From positions 124,001 to 188,000 of the forward strand of contig DAOQSN010000002.1 in NCBI GenBank assembly GCA_035356615.1: a stretch of 64,000 nt of DNA. Direction: 5' to 3'. Position 1 is the first letter of the stretch. Each line of letters begins with the position of its first letter. Positions 34,749-44,017 of this stretch are shown in pieces. The stretch comes from JAKQDH01 sp029558835. GTDB lineage: Bacteria; Planctomycetota; Phycisphaerae; UBA1845. The position numbers and the translations under genes are program-made. A model generated the notes under the pieces. That model saw only the letters and a program-made list of their open reading frames with translations, was not told the origin of the DNA and searched no databases.

Positions 34749-34804
34749 CAGGTAAGACAAGGTATTACCTGCTCAAATATACGCCGCGACCGGGGAGTTG
34801 TCAA
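34749..34804 (-). promoter_or_regulatory. Strong sigma-70 promoter with overlapping operator dyad
   Basis: On the minus strand: TTGACA (34804-34799), 17 bp, TATATT (34781-34776), a near-consensus promoter. The expected start of transcription falls on a 7-bp-arm dyad, CAGGTAA (34771-34765) and TTACCTG (34755-34749), separated by 9 bases. A repressor bound there would block the small CPxC gene. The regulator is unknown. Confidence 0.7.
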
Positions 34805-34879
34805 GTCGTTTTCCGGCAGTTCACGGCGGTTCGGGTCCGTGAGCGATCCGGCGGCTTCCGGCGGGCGTAGGAATCGCCT

Positions 34880-34985
34880 GACGGGTAGCGTCGCCCCTGC
34901 CTGCCGGCAGGCAGGCCCCCGTGGGCGACGTAGAATGTCGCCACGCTTCGCTCTCCTACGTCGGCCACGGGGGGCCGACGCTACG
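34880..34985. repeat. Family D repeat unit
   Basis: Contains a 20-bp perfect palindrome CCTGCCTGCCGGCAGGCAGG (34896-34915) and the phrases CCCCGTGGGCGACGTAG and GTCGGCCACGGGGGGCCGAC. Related phrases (GGCCACGGGGGGCGACG) occur at about 1607-1640 and 53090-53185. It lies just after the TolC-like gene end and overlaps its last codons. Confidence 0.55.
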
Positions 34986-36696
34986 GCGGGTTGCCCGGCG
35001 ACTCTGCCGCCCAGGCTGGCTGCCCGGTCGGTGGCGGCGGGTCGAGAGTCGCCTCCCGGCTCGGCTCCGAGAGGTCGCATCCGGCGGCCGCCCGCAGGTC
35101 GCTCCACGCCTGCCGCAGCCGGATGCGGGCGGTGGCGAGGGCCGCCTCGGCCTCGGTGTAGTCACGCTGCACTTCGTTCAGCCGGGTCAGCGGCTCCTTC
35201 CCGGCGGCGAAGCCCGCCTGGATCAGACGCCGGTTCTCGCCCGCGGTGTGGAGGCTCTGGCGTTGCAGTTGGATGCGCGTCTGGGCGTCCTGCAGGTCGA
35301 TGATCGCGCGGCGGACCTCGGACTCCACCGCCAGCTTGCGCTGCCGCAGTGTGGCTTGTCCCTCGGTGCGGGCGGCCTCCGCCGCCGCCAGCAGCGCCTG
35401 CCGCCGTCCTCCGGTGTACAACTCCCAGCGCACCTCGAAGCCCGCCGCCGACGACTGGTCATCGTCGCGGTAGCGCAGACTGGAGATGCGGTCGAACCCC
35501 CAGGACGCACTGGCCTGCACCGTGGGACCGAACAGACTGCGGGTTGCCCGCACGTCCTGGTCCAGCCCGCGCAGCAACTCGTGCAACTGCTGCACATCCG
35601 GCCGGTCCGCCAGCGCCCGCCCCAGCCATGCCCCCGGGGCGGGTGTGCTCAACTCCGCTTCCGTCTCCGGCGTCAGGGGCGACAGGTTCATCCCCGGCGG
35701 CAGCTCGACTCCGTCCAGGCCCATAAGCTCCGCCAGCACCACTCGCCCGGCAGCGCGCGCGCCCGCGGCGGCCGCCACCTGCGTCTGCGCCGCCAGCATG
35801 CGCACCTTGAAGTTGTTTACGTCCGCTGAGGTGGCGCGCCCGGCCTCGTGCAGCTTCTCGGTCAGTTCCAGTTGCTCGCGGCTGAACGTCTCATCCGCTT
35901 GCGCGATGCGCCACCGCTCCTGTGCGAGTTGCACCTGGAAGTACGCGGTATCCACGGCGTGCACGATCAACCGCCGCGCGTCGGCCACCGCGTACTGCGA
36001 GGCCCGCCGGGCGTAGCGCGACGCCAGCAGGCGCGCGTCCCGCGCGAAGCCGTCATACACCGTCCAGGACAGGGTCAGACCCGTGGCATGCTCGGCGAAG
36101 GAATTGGTCTCTCCCTGCGTGTACTTGCTGCCGAACAGCGACCCGCGCACGGCGTTGAGCAGCGTCGTCAAGGCGAACCCGCTGGAATCGGTCACGTCGG
36201 CCGGCACCGCCGGCGCCATTTGCAGGGCCGTGCTCAGCCGGTTGCGGCTGGCGGGGGTGTGGAACGTGCGCGTGGAGTTGTGGGAGGCGGCCACCACCGG
36301 CAGGTAGTACGAGCGCGCCTGCTCGACCCGCGCGCGGGCGGCCTCCAGGCGCGCCGCGGCCGCGTGCAGATCGGGATTCTCCCGCAACGCGATCCGCCGG
36401 GCCGCCTCCTGGGTAAGGATGCCGTCCGCGGGCCACAGCGCCGTTGCCCCGGTGCCGCCAGGCGCGACCTCCGGGTTGCCGGCCGTGACGTTACCGCCTG
36501 TCCCGGTCGAGTGAGGCTCGCGTGCCCCGGCGTTCATTCCTGCGGTCTCGGGTGGGGACTTAGCCGCTGTTCCTGCGGGCACCGGGCGTGACCACCAGCC
36601 CGGCGGCGCCGACGTGTCACGCGGCGGGCACCCGCCCAGCCAGACACCCAGCACCAGGATCGCCCCGCCTCCCGCTTGCGTCCACGTTGGTGTCAT
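34981..36696 (-). CDS. TolC-family outer-membrane efflux lipoprotein
   Basis: A 571-residue outer-membrane channel of the OEP/NodT type. The ATG at 36696 has GGAG upstream, and the lipobox is WLGGC (Cys22). A Pro/Gly/Thr-rich linker is followed by two OEP repeats (about 100-330 and 335-545), with typical helices such as AAARLEAARARVEQARSYYLP and EREQLELTEKLHEAGRATSADV. It is the third gene of the efflux operon, 26 bp after the RND pump. Its last codons run into a family D repeat. It would complete a tripartite pump. Confidence 0.88.
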   Translation of the reverse strand: MTPTWTQAGGGAILVLGVWLGGCPPRDTSAPPGWWSRPVPAGTAAKSPPETAGMNAGAREPHSTGTGGNVTAGNPEVAPGGTGATALWPADGILTQEAARRIALRENPDLHAAAARLEAARARVEQARSYYLPVVAASHNSTRTFHTPASRNRLSTALQMAPAVPADVTDSSGFALTTLLNAVRGSLFGSKYTQGETNSFAEHATGLTLSWTVYDGFARDARLLASRYARRASQYAVADARRLIVHAVDTAYFQVQLAQERWRIAQADETFSREQLELTEKLHEAGRATSADVNNFKVRMLAAQTQVAAAAGARAAGRVVLAELMGLDGVELPPGMNLSPLTPETEAELSTPAPGAWLGRALADRPDVQQLHELLRGLDQDVRATRSLFGPTVQASASWGFDRISSLRYRDDDQSSAAGFEVRWELYTGGRRQALLAAAEAARTEGQATLRQRKLAVESEVRRAIIDLQDAQTRIQLQRQSLHTAGENRRLIQAGFAAGKEPLTRLNEVQRDYTEAEAALATARIRLRQAWSDLRAAAGCDLSEPSREATLDPPPPTGQPAWAAESPGNPP

Positions 36697-36722
36697 CCGC
36701 AGTCTCCGCCGCTCGCCGCCGG

Positions 36723-39700
36723 TCAGCTTGGAGGGGATGCCTTCGTCGCGGGAAGCGCCACCGCGGCCGCCTCGGCCGCGGCGCGGACACGCTCCCGGTA
36801 CGCTTCCTCCACCCACTCGGCGTCGGGGAACCGTCCGCCCGCCCACAACCAGCGCGCCCACCGTCGCGCGTCGTTCACCATGAGGTACACGGCCGGCACC
36901 AGGAACAGCGTGACCGCCGTGGCAAACGCCAACCCGAAGGACATCGAGATCGCCAGTGGAATCAGCGACTGGGCCTGGCTGCTGCGCGCGCACAGCAAGG
37001 GCAGCAGGCCGCCGATGGTTGTTACCGTGGTGAGGACCACCGCGCGGAACCGTGCCTCGCCCGCGGCGTACACCGCCTCCGCCACCGTCCGCCCGTCCCG
37101 CACGGACGTATTGATGTAATCCAGCAGCACCAGGGCATCGTTGACCGCCACGCCGCACAACGCCACGATGCCGAAGACGCTCATGATCGTCAGGTCGTAC
37201 CCCAGCACCAGGTGCCCGACCACCGCCCCGACCATCCCGACCGGAATGGTGAGCATCACCACCACCGGCTGGACATAGGAGCGCAGCATACCGCCCATGA
37301 TGGCATACATGGCCACCATGGCCACCCAGAAGCCCCGACTGAGGCTGGCCAGCGATTCATTGATGTGGTGTCGCGTGCCCCCGAAGACGTACTTCATGCC
37401 CGGGTATTCAGCGACCACCTGGGGAAGGAGCTGGGCCTCCAGCGCCGCGGCGATGCCCTCCGCGTTGGCGCGCTCCTCATCGACGTCGGCCAGCACCCGC
37501 ACTCGCCGCAACGTCTCCTGGTGCTGAATGGTGGCGTGCCCGCGTGCCCAGCGCACGTCCACCGCCTCCGCGAAGGGAATCTCCGTACCGCGGCTGGTGC
37601 GAAAGACCTTCCGCTCCAGCTCGGCCACGGAGTAACGTTCCTGCTCCGGGTAGCGCACCCGGACGACCACCTCCTCCTGGGCCCGGTGCAGCTTGACGGC
37701 CTCGCCGCCGAAGAAGCCCTGGCGGAGCTGGACGGCCACGTCCTCCAGCGTCAGCCCCAGCGCCCGGGCCGCCGGCTTGAGGTCCACCTGCAGCTCCCGC
37801 TTGCCGGGGACGAGGTCGAGGTTGACGTCGTTGACTCCGGCGAAGCCGCGCAGGTGCTCGGCAATCCGTTCGCCCGCTTCCTCCAACTCCTGCAGGTTGT
37901 CGCCCAGGAGACGGATCTCAATGGGGTGCTCATCCTGCGGCGTGAGCTGATGGCGCGCGATGGCGAAGAAGACGGCGTCGTGGATCTCGCCGATGCCCGC
38001 CCGCCAACGGCGGATCACCTCCTCCACGTCCACCCGCCGGTGCTGCGCCGGCATAAGCTCCACCTTCACTTCGCACACGTTGTCGCCGCGCACCGGGATG
38101 TACTCCATAAACTCGCCCGCGCTGGAGTACACCTGTCGCACCAGCGGTCCCGGCGCCGCCGGGCGCAACTGCGGATCGTCGTTCAACCGCCACGCCGCCC
38201 GTTCGATCCGCTCGATCAGGGCATGGGTGGCCGTGGCCGGCGTTCCTTCCGGCAGACGCACCCGCGCCCGCACCACGTCGCAATCCTCTTTCGGCAACAA
38301 CACAAACGGCAGCCGCCCGCTGAACACCAGCGCCCCGGCCACCAGCACACAGGCCGCCGCCGCGGCGGCCGCCACCCCGCGATAATGCAGCGCCAGCCGA
38401 TAGACCGGCCGGTACACGCCCGTGATGAACGCCCCAATCCGGGTCTCGATCGCCTCACGTACGCGGCGGGCAGGCCTCGGCGCCGCGGCCGGTGCCAACT
38501 CCCGCCGACCGCACAGGTGGGACGGCAGCGTCCCGAACGCCTCCACGCAGGAAGCGATAATGGCCGCAATCACCACCACGGGCAGCGCGAACACGAACTT
38601 GCCCATCACGCCGGAGACGAACAGCAGCGGCACAAACGCCACGATGGTCGTTACCGACGAGGCCACCACAGGCAGGGCGACTCGCCGGGTCCCGTCAATC
38701 GACGCCAGTTCGGGATGCACTCCTCGACGGCGCAATTGAAAGATGCTCTCCGCGATCACGATCGCGTCGTCCACGATCATCCCCGACGCCAGCAGCAGGC
38801 CGAACAGCGTGATCATGTTGAGCGTCTGACCGCAGGCGTGCGTGATGATCAGCGCGCCGCTGAATGCCACGGGGATGCCCCAGGCAACCCAGAAGGCCAG
38901 CCGCACCTCCAGGAACAACCACAGCAGCAGGAACACCAGCGCGAACCCCTGGAGACCGTTGACGACGAGCAGGTCCAGGCGCTCCACCACTTCGCGCGAC
39001 GTATCGCCCCAGATCGCCAGTTCCACCCCGCGCGGCACGCTGGCGCGGCGTTGGTCAACGTACTGCCGCACCGTCTGGGCGATGCGCAGGGTGTCCTGCC
39101 CCGGCGACTTGAAGACGCTGAGCACGACGGCCGGGTGACCGTTGAAACGCCCGCGCACCGCCGACTCCGCGAACCCGTCCCGTACCGTGGCGATCTGGCC
39201 CAGGCGAATCAGCGCCTCCGGCCGATCGAGGACGACAAGTTCCTCATAGTCGGCCGCCGTCAGGCGCTGGCCCTTCACCCGCAGCGTCAGGTCCTCGCCG
39301 GCCGTCTTCAACGTCCCCGCCGGCAGGTCCAGGCTGCTGCGTGATACCGCCGCCATCACCTGCGTAAACGACAGGTTGTACGCGCGCAGCGCCTGCTCCG
39401 ACACCTCCACGATGATCTCGTCGTCACGCAGGCCGGATAGCGTGATCTGCCCGGCCGACGCCAGCGTCCGCAGGTCGTTCTTGATCTCCAGCGCGAATTG
39501 CTTGAGCGTCCGTTCCGGCAGGTCGCCGAACACGGCCAGGCTGAGGACCTCCGACCGGAAGATGCTCTCGTACACGACCGGCGGCTCCATCTGGGCGGGG
39601 AACGTCGTCACCAGGCCGATCCGGTCCTTGATCTCCTGCATGATGTCCCTGACGTCACGCCGCCCCGGTCGCACTCCGCACCACACGTTGGCAAACCCCT

Positions 39701-39968
39701 CGTGCGCCACGCTGGTCAGCTCGTAGATGCCCTCCACGTCCGCGATGGCCTCCTCCAACGGGGCACACACGCTGCGCTCCACGTCCTCGGGGCTGGCGCC
39801 GGGGTAGACGGCGTCAATGCCGATGATGTCGAGCGAGAAGTGCGGGTACGTCTCTCGCTGCATGGCGCGCGTGGCCGCATAGCCCCCCACCAACATGCAA
39901 ACCATCAGCAGGTTGGCCAGCACGGGGCTGCGTACCCCGACAGCGATGATGGAGCGGACCAGTCCCAT
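36723..39968 (-). CDS. RND-family efflux pump, inner-membrane subunit
   Basis: A 1081-residue proton-driven transporter of the AcrB/MMPL superfamily with the usual duplicated layout: TM1, periplasmic loop 1 (about 35-330), TM2-6, TM7, periplasmic loop 2 (about 560-860), TM8-12. The TM4 proton-relay motif is GMIVDDAIVIAESI. PGASPEDVERSVCAPLEEAI and LPKEDCDVVRARVRLPEGT are family landmarks. Substrate cannot be told; it lacks the charged TM residues I would expect of heavy-metal pumps. It lies 104 bp after the adaptor gene. Confidence 0.92.
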   Translation of the reverse strand: MGLVRSIIAVGVRSPVLANLLMVCMLVGGYAATRAMQRETYPHFSLDIIGIDAVYPGASPEDVERSVCAPLEEAIADVEGIYELTSVAHEGFANVWCGVRPGRRDVRDIMQEIKDRIGLVTTFPAQMEPPVVYESIFRSEVLSLAVFGDLPERTLKQFALEIKNDLRTLASAGQITLSGLRDDEIIVEVSEQALRAYNLSFTQVMAAVSRSSLDLPAGTLKTAGEDLTLRVKGQRLTAADYEELVVLDRPEALIRLGQIATVRDGFAESAVRGRFNGHPAVVLSVFKSPGQDTLRIAQTVRQYVDQRRASVPRGVELAIWGDTSREVVERLDLLVVNGLQGFALVFLLLWLFLEVRLAFWVAWGIPVAFSGALIITHACGQTLNMITLFGLLLASGMIVDDAIVIAESIFQLRRRGVHPELASIDGTRRVALPVVASSVTTIVAFVPLLFVSGVMGKFVFALPVVVIAAIIASCVEAFGTLPSHLCGRRELAPAAAPRPARRVREAIETRIGAFITGVYRPVYRLALHYRGVAAAAAAACVLVAGALVFSGRLPFVLLPKEDCDVVRARVRLPEGTPATATHALIERIERAAWRLNDDPQLRPAAPGPLVRQVYSSAGEFMEYIPVRGDNVCEVKVELMPAQHRRVDVEEVIRRWRAGIGEIHDAVFFAIARHQLTPQDEHPIEIRLLGDNLQELEEAGERIAEHLRGFAGVNDVNLDLVPGKRELQVDLKPAARALGLTLEDVAVQLRQGFFGGEAVKLHRAQEEVVVRVRYPEQERYSVAELERKVFRTSRGTEIPFAEAVDVRWARGHATIQHQETLRRVRVLADVDEERANAEGIAAALEAQLLPQVVAEYPGMKYVFGGTRHHINESLASLSRGFWVAMVAMYAIMGGMLRSYVQPVVVMLTIPVGMVGAVVGHLVLGYDLTIMSVFGIVALCGVAVNDALVLLDYINTSVRDGRTVAEAVYAAGEARFRAVVLTTVTTIGGLLPLLCARSSQAQSLIPLAISMSFGLAFATAVTLFLVPAVYLMVNDARRWARWLWAGGRFPDAEWVEEAYRERVRAAAEAAAVALPATKASPPS

Positions 39969-40072
39969 CCTAGATCACCGTGGCTGCATCCCTTTTTGAT
40001 CGCTGGTCGTGTGGTTGAAGAGGGTACGATCGGGGAACTGACGCCGCAGGGCACCCCATCCGGCCTGCCCGC

Positions 40073-41734
40073 TCAGCGCGTCGGCCCCAGCCCCGTCTGG
40101 GCGCCCAGGAGAAGTGCAGCGCGCAGCGGCGGGTCCGCGCCGATGACCTCGGGATGAACCCCGTCGCCCCCCAGGCCGGTCGGCAACCCCGGCCACGCCA
40201 GGTCGCACGCACCGGGCCCCTGCCTCGGCACGGCCCATGCCGTCAAGACGCCCTGCCTGACCGTCACATCTCCAGGGCGAAGGCGCAGCGGCATCCCGAC
40301 CACCGGCTTCGTCAGGGGAGACACGATGACCTGCTCGCCGGCCCGCAACTCACAAACCTCATCGCCGGGCCTGCCTGAGTAGTCCACCAGCACGCATCCC
40401 GGCAGCGAGCGGAGCACCGGCACCAGGCGGCGACCGAGTCGTCCTGCGCCGGCCTCGCCCGCCCCCTCGTCCGGCTCAAACACGTACACCCACTGGTTCT
40501 CATGGACGGCCAGACGCGGCACCAGCAGCGCGCCCGCCAGCGTACGCCCCGGCAATTCCGCCCGGCAGAACATGCCGATCGTCAGCGACGCTCGGGGCTC
40601 CTCGGCGCTACCCACCGGATTGCCCGCCAGATCGGCGTGCCTCACCTCCACGACCATCCGGGCGGTGCGCGTGGCCTCATCCACCCGCTCAAAGCGGCTG
40701 ACGTACCCCCGCCACTCGTAGTCCACGCCCAGCAACGTCGAACGCACCACCACCTGTGCCTCGGACCGGTCCGGCGCCCCGGCCAGCGCGTCCGGATGGG
40801 CGTCCTGCGCCAGCCAGCGCAGCTCCCGCGGGTCGATGCCGACGGAAAGGTCAAAAGCCGCGAGGCTCGTCAGCCGAGCGATGGAGAAGAAAGCGGTGAC
40901 AACCTGCGAAAGGTAAGCCCCGGCCGCTTCCACCCGCGCGTCGAACGGACAATAGATGCGCGTGTGCGAGAGCTCAACGCGAGCCTGTTCCAGACGGGCC
41001 TCGGCCACGTCCAGAAGCGCCTGCGTTTCTGCCCGCAGGTGCGGGATCATGTCCCGCCGGCTGCACAACTCCGCCAACACGTCCCGTTGCTGCAGCAACC
41101 GCTGCTCGTCGGCGGCCACCTGCTGGGTTGTGTAGAGATTCTCATCCTTGACGCTGAGGGCTCTGGTGGTTTCGTACTCTTCCTCGAGCAGCTTCACCAG
41201 CCGCTCGGCATTGGCAATCCGCCTTTCCAGGTGACCTTCGTCCACATCGAAGCGGGCGAGCACGGACTGCAGCCGCCGCCGCTCCGCATCTGCCTGACGG
41301 ACCTGCGAGGCGTATAGCGTCGAGTCGATTTCGAAGAGCAACTCGCCCTGGGGGATCACCCTGCCCGGCGCCAGGGAGTTGTGCACTTGCACGATCCGGC
41401 CGCTGACCTGCGGAATCACGTCGACTTGGTGTTGGGGACTGACGGTGCCGTACCCGACCACCGGAAACGAATGCTCCGCCGGCAGGACCTGTACGGCCGC
41501 CACGGCTGGGGGCAACGGGCTGGCCGCGCGACGCTGGGGGGCAGGCCGAGCCACCAGGAGTCCGATGCCCACGCCTGTACCCACCAGCATGCACACGCCC
41601 GCCAGCAGCGCATGCAGGCGATGCCTCATCTGCTCGGTGTACGTACTAGTGCTCGGTTGTTCCGCCAATTTCACGACCAGCCGTGTCTGCGCCGAGCCCC
41701 GCGCCTCAGTGCCTGGCGCATCGGAGTGCGTCAT
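40073..41734 (-). CDS. RND efflux periplasmic adaptor (membrane fusion protein)
   Basis: A 553-residue HlyD/AcrA-type adaptor. The start at 41734 has GAAGG upstream; a membrane anchor lies at about 42-62 (LLAGVCMLVGTGVGIGLLV). Lipoyl halves are PVVGYGTVSPQHQVDVIPQV and HTRIYCPFDARVEAAGAYLSQ, flanking a long coiled-coil hairpin (about 150-265). A beta-barrel and membrane-proximal domain follow. The C-terminus is longer than usual. First gene of the operon, with a promoter about 350 bp upstream. Confidence 0.9.
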   Translation of the reverse strand: MTHSDAPGTEARGSAQTRLVVKLAEQPSTSTYTEQMRHRLHALLAGVCMLVGTGVGIGLLVARPAPQRRAASPLPPAVAAVQVLPAEHSFPVVGYGTVSPQHQVDVIPQVSGRIVQVHNSLAPGRVIPQGELLFEIDSTLYASQVRQADAERRRLQSVLARFDVDEGHLERRIANAERLVKLLEEEYETTRALSVKDENLYTTQQVAADEQRLLQQRDVLAELCSRRDMIPHLRAETQALLDVAEARLEQARVELSHTRIYCPFDARVEAAGAYLSQVVTAFFSIARLTSLAAFDLSVGIDPRELRWLAQDAHPDALAGAPDRSEAQVVVRSTLLGVDYEWRGYVSRFERVDEATRTARMVVEVRHADLAGNPVGSAEEPRASLTIGMFCRAELPGRTLAGALLVPRLAVHENQWVYVFEPDEGAGEAGAGRLGRRLVPVLRSLPGCVLVDYSGRPGDEVCELRAGEQVIVSPLTKPVVGMPLRLRPGDVTVRQGVLTAWAVPRQGPGACDLAWPGLPTGLGGDGVHPEVIGADPPLRAALLLGAQTGLGPTR

Positions 41735-42090
41735 GCCTTCACGGGCGATCCTCGCCCGAGCCGAAACTTCTCTCCCCTCAGGGCAGCCACGCGGCCTGAG
41801 CCGCCAGAGCATAGGGGGAGCCCCTCGTGCTGACTCAGGTACTTCACGCCCCCTGCTTACGGGCTGCCCGCGCCCGTCTCATTGCCCGAAGCGGAGAATT
41901 GTGCGGCCTGCGTCAGGACCTGTCAACCGCATACCGCGACCACCTAGCCTGTCGGTCCGCCCATCCCGAGGGGCACTTGGCGCATTGGCGCCACCGCCGC
42001 CCATCGGCTCGGTCGCCTGCCCGTGGCCACATCTTTCGGCTCCACAAGCAGTTGAACGATTTTCGGTGACTAGCGCGTTTCCAATGAGCG

Positions 42091-42119
42091 TTTATAGGAT
42101 ACCTAAATGAATTACTCAA
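42091..42119 (-). promoter_or_regulatory. Candidate promoter of the RND efflux operon
   Basis: On the minus strand: TTGAGT (42119-42114), 17 bp, TATAAA (42096-42091). It would give a leader of about 350 nt before the adaptor gene, long enough to hold regulatory structure. Confidence 0.6.
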
Positions 42120-42265
42120 CACCTCACTGGGTAAAATGGGCATAATACATCAAGCACGCTAGCGGAGCTGGCCCGTGCCAATACTGGCGGTAGGGTTCGG
42201 GTATCCGGTGTCCTGGCAATGCGGGGGCGTGGCGGGTCTTGCGGGTGAGCATGGAGGCGCGGGGC

Positions 42266-42294
42266 TTGTCAGGTCGGTTTCGGGTCGGTACGAA
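42266..42294 (+). promoter_or_regulatory. Candidate promoter of the glycosyltransferase, near-leaderless
   Basis: TTGTCA (42266-42271), 17 bp, TACGAA (42289-42294). The ATG follows eight bases after the -10, so transcription would begin at or next to the start codon. No ribosome site is visible before that ATG. Confidence 0.5.
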
Positions 42295-42302
42295 GCGACG
42301 CC

Positions 42303-43349
42303 ATGACCAGGATTCTCTATGCAGCCGCTGGGGAGGGCCTGGGACACGCCACCCGAGCACACAGCGTCGCGCTGGGTTTGATGGCCCGCGGGCACGAGGT
42401 TCGGTTTGTTGCCAGTCACCAGTGCTTTGACTACCTGACCGAGGCGTTTCCGGGTCGTGTGGATTCTATCCTGGGGTTGCGGTTCAGTTACGGCCGGCGG
42501 GGCATCCGCCCGGTACGGACCGCTTGCGACAACGCCGTCCGGGTTCTGCGCGAGTTCGGGCCGGCCAGCGTACGGATTCGGGAGGTGCTGCGGAGCTTCC
42601 GCCCGGCGTGGGTGATCACGGACTTCGAGCCGTTTACCGCCTTCTGGTGCACCCGCGTGGGCATTCCCTTCGTGAGCCTCGACAACCAGCACCTGCTCAC
42701 GCATGGCGTGCTTGACCTGCCGCCGGGTTTGTGGTTCGACCGCTGCACCGCGTACCTGACGGTCCGCCTCTACCTGGTCGGGGCCCGGCGCTACTTCATC
42801 ACGACGTTCATCGACGCGCCCGTGCGCTACCAGCCGACGACGCTGCTGCCGCCGATCCTGCGACCGGCGGTGTACGGACACCAGGCCACGGAGGGTGGGT
42901 TCGTGCTCGTCTACAAGAGCGGCAGGAACCTCTTGGCGGAAACGGTCGAGGCGATGGAGCGTTTCGACCGCTTGCCGATCGTGGCCTATGGGTTCGAGCG
43001 CAGCGGGCAGCAGGGGCACATCACCTACAAGCCGCCGAGCATTGACGGGTTTGTGCGGGACCTGGCCGCCTGCGCCGGCGTGGTGGCGTCCGCGGGCCAC
43101 AGCCTGCTGTCGGAGTGCTTCCACTTCGGCAAGCCGATGCTGGTCACGCCGATCGCCGGGCAATACGAGCAATTCGTGAACGCGCACTACGTGGAGAAGC
43201 TCGGTGCGGGGCGGTCGGTAGCGTGTCCGACGGCGGAGGTTCTGGAGGTGTTTGTAGAGTCGCTGGACGGGCATCGCGCGGCGATGCGGTCGCACCGTCC
43301 GCAGGGGCTGGACGTCGTGCTCGACGCCCTGGAGCGGGAGATGCGGTGA
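42303..43349 (+). CDS. Glycosyltransferase (MJ1255 / GT28-like family)
   Basis: A 348-residue GT-B fold glycosyltransferase. The N-terminus, ILYAAAGEGLGHATRAHSVA, and the donor-site region, ASAGHSLLSECFHFGKPMLV, with Glu and the Gly-rich loop, match the MJ1255/VC2487 family. TPIAGQYEQFVNAHYVEKLGAG is the usual acceptor-side follow-up. The sugar and acceptor are unknown. It is a single gene with its own promoter. Confidence 0.85.
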   Translation: MTRILYAAAGEGLGHATRAHSVALGLMARGHEVRFVASHQCFDYLTEAFPGRVDSILGLRFSYGRRGIRPVRTACDNAVRVLREFGPASVRIREVLRSFRPAWVITDFEPFTAFWCTRVGIPFVSLDNQHLLTHGVLDLPPGLWFDRCTAYLTVRLYLVGARRYFITTFIDAPVRYQPTTLLPPILRPAVYGHQATEGGFVLVYKSGRNLLAETVEAMERFDRLPIVAYGFERSGQQGHITYKPPSIDGFVRDLAACAGVVASAGHSLLSECFHFGKPMLVTPIAGQYEQFVNAHYVEKLGAGRSVACPTAEVLEVFVESLDGHRAAMRSHRPQGLDVVLDALEREMR

Positions 43350-44017
43350 TGCCCCGTCTGGCGGACGCCGCGCGGCGAGCACCCTGGTACACCGGGGTGG
43401 GCGAGTCCACGCCGCCCTCGAGCCGCGGTCTTTGCCCGCGCGGTGCTGCGCCACCCTGAGTGACGCACGGTTGCGGACGGTCGTTTACCGCTCGACAGCA
43501 AGCGGGCACCACGTCCGCACGCCAGGTTGCCGATCAGGGCTGGCTGGACCTGACCGTCTGGAGGATGAGTTCGCACTGCCTGCCCGTGAGGCGCGCCGGA
43601 TTTCGCTTGATCGGACACTGCGGTATTCTCTACGATGGTGTGCTGCTGCCGGTACGCTCTTATCGGCGCCGATCCCCGCTGCGGCAGGGGAGGATCCCGA
43701 GCGGAGTGTCCGCGGTTTGTGTCCGAGCGCGGCGGGCACGGTCGGCCCTCGCAGTTACCGGTACCTGCCGGCGGAGCGGGGCGCGGTCCCCGGGGCAGGA
43801 CGAGCGGCGTTGTGGGCGCGGTCTATCGGGCCACGCGTGCAGCGGATGGTGGAATGGACTTCCGGTCCGCTTCTGCCGACGAAACGAGCAAGAGTTGCCT
43901 GTCCAGGTGCGGTTGGTCGAGGTCTGCGGCGTGCGCCTGCGCGCCGGGTGCGGTCTGCAGAGAGCAGACGCGCCGGCCGCCCATCTGGGCAGCAGCCGGA
44001 TTAAGGAGTCACGGGCG
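43350..44017. other. Intergenic region, no gene supported
   Basis: A 668-bp gap. A 190-codon frame (43432-44004) is rich in Arg, Ala and Gly and has no signal or motif. A fragment CGGTCTTTGCCCGCG near 43421 resembles family C. AAGGAG at 44003-44008 is the ribosome site of the next gene. A small RNA here cannot be excluded. Confidence 0.4.

Larger units (their letters stand above)
41735..42302. other. Divergent regulatory region between efflux operon and glycosyltransferase
   Basis: A 568-bp gap. It holds the minus-strand promoter at 42091-42119, a leader of about 350 nt for the efflux operon, and the plus-strand promoter at 42266-42294. The 42050-42160 stretch is clearly richer in A and T than its surroundings. 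A 76-codon minus-strand frame (41913-42143) runs across the promoter and is not supported as a gene. Confidence 0.5.

Noticed and set aside
36588..39344. 918-codon open frame on the plus strand opposite the RND pump
   Set aside because: No domain, His/Arg/Gln-rich, and the minus strand encodes an RND pump with all expected motifs.
41913..42143. 76-codon minus frame before the efflux operon
   Set aside because: It runs across the best promoter there and has no ribosome site.
43432..44004. 190-codon frame in the gap before the lipoprotein gene
   Set aside because: No ribosome site, signal or motif; composition is that of random GC-rich sequence.
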